Origin: Calliopsis andreniformis
Taxonomy: Eukaryota; Arthropoda; Insecta; Hymenoptera; Andrenidae
Reading direction: 5' to 3'
NCBI RefSeq assembly: GCF_051401765.1
Contig: NC_135067.1
Coordinates: 23,059,501 to 23,123,500, forward strand
Length of the DNA: 64,000 bases
In this document: positions 56,088-64,000 of the stretch, piece by piece
How the letters are laid out: each line of letters starts with the position of its first letter
Numbering within the stretch: the stretch's first letter is position 1
Made by a program: the position numbers and the translations under genes
Notes under the pieces: model-generated
The model's input: the letters and a program-made list of their open reading frames with translations, nothing else
What the model was told of the DNA's origin: nothing
Database searches by the model: none

Positions 56088-57538
56088 TGTTCGTTTACGA
56101 TATGTGTGTTCTATTAGTACATTACACAGAGCAGATAGAAATACAAAGTAATAATGAAATTAATACAATATGATTTATTTTTTACGACTGCCACATTATA
56201 ATTACGTGAATAACATTTTAGATAAATTACTAGTGGAACGTGTGGCCACCATAGAATCAATAAATTTCGTACATAATACGAACTGCAGTGCGCTTACGGT
56301 TTTCAGCAAAGATACAAATAAAATAAAAATTTTGAGGGATAGCCAATCACTCACGTAACAAAACATTCACACATACATAAATGCACACGCATAGCATTTC
56401 CGAATCAATTCATATCTGTGCACAGTTATCTTTTTTTCTGATTTTCCAATACACTTTAATCGATAATGTTGATTAAAGTCATAAATATTCGACAGAAAAT
56501 GGTTTGCTCTGGAAAATGTTCAAGCTTACGTAAAGTAACAACGTTGTAACGATTTCATTCTCTCTATATTCCCATCCTTATATGTTTGAGAATGAGAACG
56601 AATATACATATACCTATTAAATTTATATTTAAATGCTTGGCCGCTCTCTTGATCTTCTTTCTTCCAATATTTCGACAGACAGTTCCTTTTGTAAACCTTT
56701 TTTATCTCACATAATTGTTCATCGCAAGAACTTCCACATATGCCTATTTATTTTGTATTTCTATTTCATTTGTATAATTGAAATTTGAAATAATCTTAGA
56801 ACCAAATGTGCAGTGTATGATGTTTTTTCTAATGCTAGACCGCGCGGCATGCTACTTGGATATCTACGCATAGAATCCATTTTCTTTCAAATTACTTCTA
56901 TCTATATTGTACCTCGTGTTGTGATGCGTTTCGACTACTGCAAATAGCAATACAACTATAGGATTCTTTAACATGTACATACAATCTCAATAAACAGTTA
57001 TCATTACTATCTTCATTTCATAATTAAAATATAGTACATTTATAAAGTCGCGAAAATCGACACTGCTCCATTCTCTCTAAAAGATATTCCGATGATTACG
57101 AATGTATAAATAGAATCGAGCCGTGCTGTGTATTTTAGTTTGCATTCTTTTCAAAATTTATCGAAAATATTCAGACGACGAATGATAAAAGTTTTAGTAT
57201 CGATGTCCCGTGAAAATGTTCGCATCTATATATTTCAGAGAAAACGTGAAAAGGGCAGTATACAGACTGAGACTGAGATTGAGATTGAGATTGAGACTGA
57301 GATTGAAAAATAAATTTCCGATAATATTTACTTCTTTTGAAATTCTCCGCGAATGAGAATCTATAATGATTAGGCGCGAGCCTATTAGTAGATTATATCT
57401 ACTATGAGACCCGAATAATCACCGACGTAGTCGGCAAACACATGTTAAATTACGTTATTCACTCGTTCTTTTTTCCCTTTTTAAATTTAAGATAAACTAG
57501 TTTTAAAAGTAACACCAGTAACGGTAATAGCCTTACAA
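56088..57538. other. Convergent region between AASDH and Gdi
   Basis: There is no gene here. The right part must contain the Gdi 3' UTR. A GAGATT-type hexamer repeat lies at about 57268-57306. Open frames (for example 57128-57313) are by-products. Confidence 0.55.
57268..57306. repeat. GA-rich hexamer repeat
   Basis: About six copies of GAGATT/GAGACT in tandem, giving a Thr-Glu-Ile-Glu frame on plus that has no gene support. Confidence 0.8.
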
Positions 57539-60378
57539 TTACTGGTCTTCATCGCCTAGGTCATGTTTCACTTTGTTCAAATCAAATTCTTCCCCGGTAG
57601 CTCGTTTAAATATATCAAGAACATCTAAACAAGTAGTTTCAAAATGCGTCGTAGCATCGTAACTCGTCGATATAAAGATCTGACTCTCCAAACCGTTGTC
57701 GGTTGGTTCCATGTAATCTGATACAGATACAAATTTTTGCCTGATCGGTCCAAGTAGATCCAAACCGGGCTTAATCTCCACCTCTGGATTTTTTGTTTCA
57801 ACCGTGGTGGATACCATGGCAATAAACCATCCTTTTGCTGCTACTTGATGGGTATGCGATACTAATGATACATAGATATCGGAATTACGATTTACCTGTA
57901 CAGAAAAATACTTATCCTTAGTTTTGATGTTTAAATGAATATTAGCTGAAAATGGGATACGAATTCACTAACTTGTTTTTGAGGAATAATAATTTGCGTG
58001 GAGAGAGCATCTCCTGTGTTTGGTATAGGATGATCCAAAAGGCAAATACATCTTATGACCTGACCCACTTTCTTCACACGATCCGGCACATATGTAGGAT
58101 CGCAAAATACTTGTTTACATTGGGCTACTTCATCACCTGAACGTACACCAACGACCTATAAGAAAAAATAAATACTTAGTGATTATATCGAATTGATCAT
58201 AGCTATCGTATAATTACAGGAGATTTCTATATTTTTACCTTTCCATCTTTCATCACTATTTCGTCGATTGGTTTGTCCAACATATACGTTCCACCATAAA
58301 TAGCGCTGAGTCGTGCAAAACCTTGAGGAAGTTCGCCCAAACCGTACATCGGATACAGATATGGTGATTTTCCATAACGTGCTAAACTATCGCTATACAA
58401 TTTAATTCTCCTTATAGTAGTAATTGCGCTTTGGCTTATATAGTCATCATCCCTGAAATGAGATAATTCCATGTGATTAATCGTTCAGTCGTTAACGATA
58501 TATTCTTAAATAGAGTTATCGCTACCAGCGTTTACCTATAAAGTGCTAGCGCATGACCCGTAAAATCTTGAGTATTTTTATCGAGATTGAATTTATTATA
58601 TAATGCGCTCATGCTATTGTTAAACGGATCGAAGCCGTCCCAAGTCTTTCGATCATCCTCCTGCATATTCTGCACCCATATCAGGAAACTACGGAAACGT
58701 CTTTTCTCGAAAAGACCCATCAGATCACTCGATAGCGCTTCCTGTTGGTCTATCGGCACTTTCGAGATTTTCCCCGACTTATAAACGTATGATCCTTCCA
58801 CGGATTTAAATTCCAAATATCGGGTAACGCCGGTTTGGATTAAAAGTTTCACCAGCAGACCATTCGCCATTAAGAATTTCGGTATCAAATCAACGTTCCA
58901 ATCGCGGCCACGGCCGTAAGTTTCATCTTGCATCGGGACCTTAAATTTTCTAGATAACATATATGAAATTCAAATTAATCATACGAATGTTTCATTCTTG
59001 CAGCACTCTTGAAATATTCGAATGAAAATTACGCTGAAACATACAATTATATTCGATTAGAATGAGAACCTCCGACCTCGTTGATTTTTATTCACAGGCG
59101 TATAAAATGGTTAACTGTATAACATTTTCTGCTAAAAAAAAAAGTAATAAGAAAATCTTGTCTATCAACCGTTACAGCAGAACGGATGGTTTAGACGTGT
59201 GTTGCGATTTATCGTTTGTGTAGCTGGATACTTGATAGCCATTAGAATCAACCAGAAGTACATGCAATCATACGGATGCGTTATCACTTTCATTTAGAGA
59301 ATGGTAGAAAAGTCACATTACACTGTAATCTTGTTCATAATATAGTTTTGTTGTTTTACGAATTATGATCTCCGGAATACCCAAAATGGTAAAAAAAGAT
59401 TCATTATCTGAAGCGATAGCGGTTACATTTATACGAAATAAATCGGTTTTAGGAAAATCACGGAGCAAATAAGACCATCGCATTCCACGTGACTAGAGTT
59501 CTTACATATAATTGTCAGATCGCTTAAATACACCAACATATGGTGCAGTTTTCGAGGAAGAGGTCTCTAAGAAGTAACGGGACATTTAACAATCAGGTAG
59601 AGATATATACTTGGTGCATACTGTATTCCTCTACATACTTTTCCCAACTTCGATCAATGTTATTTGAAATTTCGTTATTTGCTAGATATTTGAAACGATA
59701 TGAACGTACAGTTCGAAGAGAAAAAGGAAAGAGTAAGGAAAAAGTGTGTAAAAGAGAAAACACAATGTGGTGCGCAAATTCCGTAGCGCAAACCACTACA
59801 CTACCGATTTTGCCACGTTCGATCGAGCGTGTATGTATTTCGCAGGGCGGGCCCCTCCCCCTAACCGTATCGAGTGGTATTGTGGCATTCTAGCCTAGCC
59901 AACTTTTCCAATAGCATCGTTTAGAAAGGGATGAAAGTTTTGGAGCAACCGCACAGTAACGACGTGTTATCGCGGTTGACGGTATACGTCACGCTTTAGT
60001 TAGCAATACGCTCAGTGGAGGAGCTGAAAGAACGCGACGCGATAAATATTGCTGCAAGAAAAGAAGCAAGGAGAAAAAATGATTGTTTCGATAAAAAAAT
60101 GAACGACGATCAGAGGTTCAGAGATAGCCTTCTACGCCGCTGATAGTTACAGTTTACAGTAAATCGTCAGTGAAATGGATCGGTGGAGGTTTGTCGGGAC
60201 TTTTTCGGAAGACTTACGCGAATAAATCTTCTAGAGGCGTGATGGAGGCGGATTCACCGCCGTAATACTTGTTACGGTCTACATGGAGGACTTTCTTCCC
60301 ACTAACCGACAGCATGCCAGAAAGTATGCACTCTTTCAGCCCGGTGCCCAGCACGATCGCGTCGTATTCTTCATTCAT
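57539..60378 (-). CDS. Gdi: Rab GDP-dissociation inhibitor, five exons
   Basis: Gdi extracts prenylated GDP-bound Rab GTPases from membranes and recycles them in the cytosol. Exons on minus are 60218-60378, 58536-58949, 58239-58452, 57973-58155 and 57539-57895, giving 1329 nt (442 aa), the usual length. Exon 1 encodes [20 protein letters not shown], the nucleotide-fold N-terminus, and [14 protein letters not shown]. It is 1.27 kb from exon 2 and joins it in phase (EDLFA then KFKVPMQDE). Exon 2 has [20 protein letters not shown] and [10 protein letters not shown], the Rab-binding platform. Later exons carry [37 protein letters not shown] and [19 protein letters not shown], all strongly conserved. 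The large first intron (58950-60217) has no other gene. It converges on AASDH. Confidence 0.97.
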
Positions 60379-60460
60379 GTTGCTTGGAATGAGAAGGGAC
60401 TGATCACGCTACTCTTCAACTTATACAACACAGAGTCTCCTCTAAGAAGACGAAAAGCAC

Positions 60461-60500
60461 ACCTGAGCACACCTGAGCACAACTGAGCAGAACTGAGCAC
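60461..60500. repeat. 10-bp tandem repeat upstream of Gdi
   Basis: Four copies of a 10-mer (ACCTGAGCAC with one- or two-base changes) lie about 85 bp upstream of the Gdi ATG, probably in the 5' UTR or core promoter. Confidence 0.8.
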
Positions 60501-60558
60501 AACTGCCAACTCGCACGACTATTATCAACTATTATGCCGGAACCCGGAACGGAAGACG

Positions 60559-60585
60559 TTCTGTCGTTCTGTCGCTCTGTCGCTC
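60559..60585. repeat. CTGTCGYT tandem repeat upstream of Gdi
   Basis: Three near-identical 8-mers (CTGTCGTT/CTGTCGCT) in tandem, about 180 bp upstream of the Gdi start codon. Confidence 0.75.
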
Positions 60586-61523
60586 GTTACCGATGCCGAT
60601 GACGGAGCCGCTGGTGGAACGGTGAAACTACGGATGATGGTGACATGGTGATCCTACCGCTGGTGGAGCTACTGCAGCATCGGTCTCTCCCTAGACTCCG
60701 ACAATTCCCCATTTTCCCATTTTTCTATCTATTTCAATGCTCAATGCTTTTCTATCTATTTTGCGCTAACGATTCTCTCGCTTCTTACTACAGTTTCATT
60801 ATTTTCTATCTTGAATTCTGTGCATCGATCTCATGGCTACAACTTTCGATTCTTTCAACAATATGCGTTTTCGTTTCTGCCTTTTATTCTTTAAAGCCTG
60901 CATAGATGCGATGACTGGCAAATACGCGAATAAATACGTCTAAGCATAATTGGCTAGGGACTTTGTGTCTTCTCTCTTGAAAACGATCCACAGATGGCGG
61001 TAAATTCGATGTTGATCGCAACGGTGGTCGCGCTTAGCGCTTGGTAAGTCAGTACGTGTACGACGATAGACGCGTTTGGTTCGTCGTCGCGAATCGAAGC
61101 GGATGGAGGAATTGATTGAAGCGTTTATGGGAGAAGTCGCGCACCTTCCTCGAACTGATCGCACCAGGAAAGCGGGATACAAGCGAAAGGAACGAACTGA
61201 TGAAACTATTCATCGAATACTTCCACATTTACGTAAAATGCTGTTCCGCGTGAACGTCGTGCACTGTAGTTAAGCCAGTTTTTCCGTGAGAGATACTTGG
61301 AGCTCGAGATACAGAAGCTCGATTGGCATGCATCATACCCGTTATCATTCTTCTGAAAAGAAAGCACGCAAAAGTAGCGATCCTTTTTCCTTCTTCCTCG
61401 ATCGCGTGCATCACTGCTTACGGTTTTTCACGCAGTGACCTCTCTGACCACAGTGAGAGTGTGTACAGCTGAGAGAGGAGCATGAGAGAGGAGCATGTGA
61501 GACGCTTTTGAGAGTTCGAAGCA

Positions 61524-61556
61524 CCGTGGGGCATTGCCGTGGGGCATTGCCGTGGT
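61524..61556. repeat. 13-bp tandem repeat
   Basis: Two and a half copies of CCGTGGGGCATTG. A second short duplication (GAGAGAGGAGCATG) lies just before it at 61471-61497. Confidence 0.75.
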
Positions 61557-64000
61557 GCTACCCCGTCACCAAGGCCACGTGGACCACGGGAGCCTGGAAA
61601 AATGTGAGTCCAGCACGCTTTATTTATACTCTTCTTATTTTTACAGTCTCCTTCTGAACAGTCCTTCGATTCGCCTCGATGTTATTTCATGAGAAAGCTA
61701 GTCATTCGGATTGAAAATAAATTGCTTTCTTAACGACAGATTGACATGTAAATTGAAAGAAAACGAACTCGTCTTAAATACTGACATCATATTCATATTG
61801 GATGATGTCATATTTATTGTCGCTAAATTCAGGCTCTTCTTGTTCTTCGGTAGACCTAACCCAGACCTGCTTCAAAATTGGAGATTTGCTGTCGTTACAT
61901 ACCACCTGCCTCTTTTCACACTAATTATATTATATAATTTCACAAATATATTATGTAATTTCGAATTTTTTATCTCTCAGCTAGTCTGTATTTCTTCTTG
62001 TACTTTATTCCAAAAGATCTCGAGCCTGACATGTTCAAAACGCTTACTTAATTATTACGAGAAAGTCTCATCTAAACGCGGAAGCTTGAAATCGTTGTAG
62101 CGAAACGGTAACGAGAGAGTCTGGAAAAGGGAGACCGTTCAGAATTTTTCTTCATATTGGAATATTATTCGTTGAAATAAGAAAAAGGACTGACGGTAAA
62201 TTGAGAGTAGAAAGTAAGACGATCGTCTACCCTTTCTGCCCGTGCAAGTACTTCAAACGAATAGTGATATCGATTTTATTATAGTGAGAATGGAATAGTG
62301 AATAGACAATATGAGCAATAAAATCGATAATATTGACAAAAAGTAGTCTAGATAATGGAGAGGAACGGTTGAAGCCTATCCAAAGTAAATATTAGTTTTC
62401 CACGACGGTTGGAAAAATACATTCGCAATAGCTGGTCAGGAGTTCAGAAGGGTCACCGAAAATCCCTTCGAATTACTTGCGATAGTTTCTCTGTTGAAGC
62501 GTCTGACAGTATTGGTCTACGGCTACGAAACCGGTTATCGTTGACTGTGCGCTCGAAATCACGCAGCTATCCTGGAACAGGATAGGAAAAAGCCTCTCGA
62601 TCGAGGTCGTCCCTGTATTCGTTATCCAGAAGGCCATTCGAGAGGGCCTGTTCGTTAAATTGCATAAACGCTACATATCGTGAAACGCATTCAGTGCCGC
62701 GTGTTTCGTTCGAACGTACGAGTAGCGGTACGTAAACGAGATCGCCTCGAACTTGAACCTTCTTCCAAGGGAATTGTGTATCGTGCTTATTTCATATTCG
62801 CTTCACGAATCTTGCCTCTATTTATCAAATTATGTGTTATTTCATAAACTTCTTTCCAATAATGTCCTTACGTTCGAAGTTTGAACAATCATTAATGGAT
62901 AGTTGCAGATCAATATTCTTACAGTACAAGTAGGTTGTGAACGAGAGCTCGTTATGATTATCCATTGTTTATCCATCATTGCATTACTTCCACTTTCAGA
63001 GGGACATTTTTTATCCGTTATTTTTTACCTTTACCTTACTTATAGGACTTTCTATTGTTCATTCAAATTCATTTGAACAAAATATTTAGCTTCTATTACA
63101 CGGTTGTTTACTGAAACACTTCTCTCTCTGGACTTGTATTTCTTTGTTTCCTAAACAGACATTTACGCAGCATCAGCTGATAAGATTGACAAGAACTCAG
63201 CTGATTCTAACCACTCACAATCAGTTTCGAACTTTTCATCGAGACCTTTTAAACTCGTACAACGACTCGGTATTAACTTTTCGATTGGAAAGCGTCGATA
63301 TTCGCATGACCCAGTTCCATTCTTCGGTTATTCTACCCTTGATATTGTCCGTTTACATTAGAGCGCGGGATTTCTGTGGCAGGCTGATGCCTGTTATCGA
63401 TCACAACCGGAATCCTCTGCTCGCTTCACGTATGCCTACACGTGGCGCATGGTATGGCACGTTTGCTTTTCACGACCCTCGTCCGTGGCTACTGCCTATG
63501 CTTTTCTCTATTCTTGTCCCTTCGAATGCAATACGTATTTCAAATTGACTAACCATTTCGAAAGATAGCAACAATGCATTCTAATCGATCGAAAAATTCG
63601 AGTTCATCGTTGGTCGTAGATTCTTTCGGTGTCCGATATTTTTCCTCCTTTGGCGTGAATTTACCAGTTATCGCTTTACTTTCACGTAACCAACATTATC
63701 TGTGCGTTTCTAGGTACATAGATATGCATGCGCAAGTACCTACTTCATAACAACGCAGAGTTCCAAGTGCAATGGTATGGCATCGAATTCAATCGTTTAA
63801 TCTAGTTTCTTCCAATTAGCTTGACAACGTTGTTGGATATTTAAACAGTCGTTCTATTAGGAAAAGACGCGTTACACGACTGCATCGCGGTCTTTTCTAG
63901 TAAAATTCGTTGGTGAGTTAGGATTCGAAAATATTTGACAAAGCAGTGAACTGCTCGATTCATCACTGTGAATTGAAGCTTGCAGCGCGGGTAGAACGCG

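Larger units (their letters stand above)
60379..64000. other. Gdi upstream region and right edge of the window
   Basis: No coding sequence was recognised in these 3.6 kb. The first few hundred bases should hold the Gdi 5' UTR and promoter and contain short tandem repeats. A GC-richer block at 61430-61610 ends in a strong donor (GTGAGT) and may be a 5' UTR exon of a plus-strand gene lying beyond the window. The open frame at 63144-63548 has no motif. Confidence 0.5.

Noticed and set aside
59540..59893. 117-codon open frame on plus within Gdi intron 1
   Set aside because: No motif; it lies wholly in a well-supported intron of the opposite-strand gene.
63144..63548. 134-codon open frame near the right edge
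   Set aside because: No recognised family, no splice-site support, and amino-acid content typical of chance frames.

Overview
The window is nuclear DNA from an insect, most likely an aculeate hymenopteran such as a bee. The evidence is intron-rich genes with short GT-AG introns, AT-rich non-coding DNA, frequent microsatellites and clearly insect-type orthologues. The species assignment is inference. All exon boundaries were read by hand: splice sites were checked for GT/AG and phase, and every gene model listed sums to a whole number of codons. Two points stay open: the N-terminus of the AASDH gene, and possible extra 5' non-coding exons.

Layout from left to right. Inositol oxygenase is on the minus strand (594-2406). 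The SR-like splicing regulator SFSWAP/su(wa) is on minus (4474-8795), divergent from the RING and four-SH3 scaffold POSH on plus (9628-14053). POSH is followed by about 4.3 kb of AT-rich DNA that probably includes its 3' UTR. TMEM53 on plus (18355-19600) converges on the DEAD-box helicase DDX49 on minus (19988-22352). One DDX49 intron holds a 592-bp element bounded by 124-bp inverted repeats. A gene-free stretch follows with poly-G, Z-DNA-type and AT microsatellites (22353-26836). The H4K20 methyltransferase Suv4-20 on minus (26837-30911, with a 5' exon near 31.8 kb) is divergent from the mitochondrial ornithine carrier SLC25A15 on plus (33192-34707). SLC25A15 converges on a mitochondrial FAST/RAP-domain protein on minus (35117-37699).

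A small neuropeptide gene, elevenin, lies on minus at 39088-39760. Its product has a signal peptide, an Ile-Asp-Cys...Cys-Arg-Gly loop and a Lys-Arg cleavage site. About 11 kb without a recognisable gene follows, with a GC-richer island at 45.0-45.6 kb. Skp1 is on plus (50733-51319). AASDH (ACSF4-like; adenylation domain, carrier domain and beta-propeller) is on plus (52415-56061) and converges on the Rab GDP-dissociation inhibitor Gdi on minus (57539-60378). The last 3.6 kb holds no recognised coding sequence.

These genes do not form one pathway. They are mostly conserved housekeeping genes (RNA processing, chromatin, ubiquitin ligase parts, mitochondrial transport, vesicle traffic) packed as convergent or divergent pairs, with one signalling-peptide gene in the sparse central part. 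No defence system, CRISPR array, viral insertion or multi-gene novel system was found. The most interesting items are the elevenin precursor, the inverted-repeat element inside DDX49, and a uORF in Suv4-20 whose stop codon is made by splicing.
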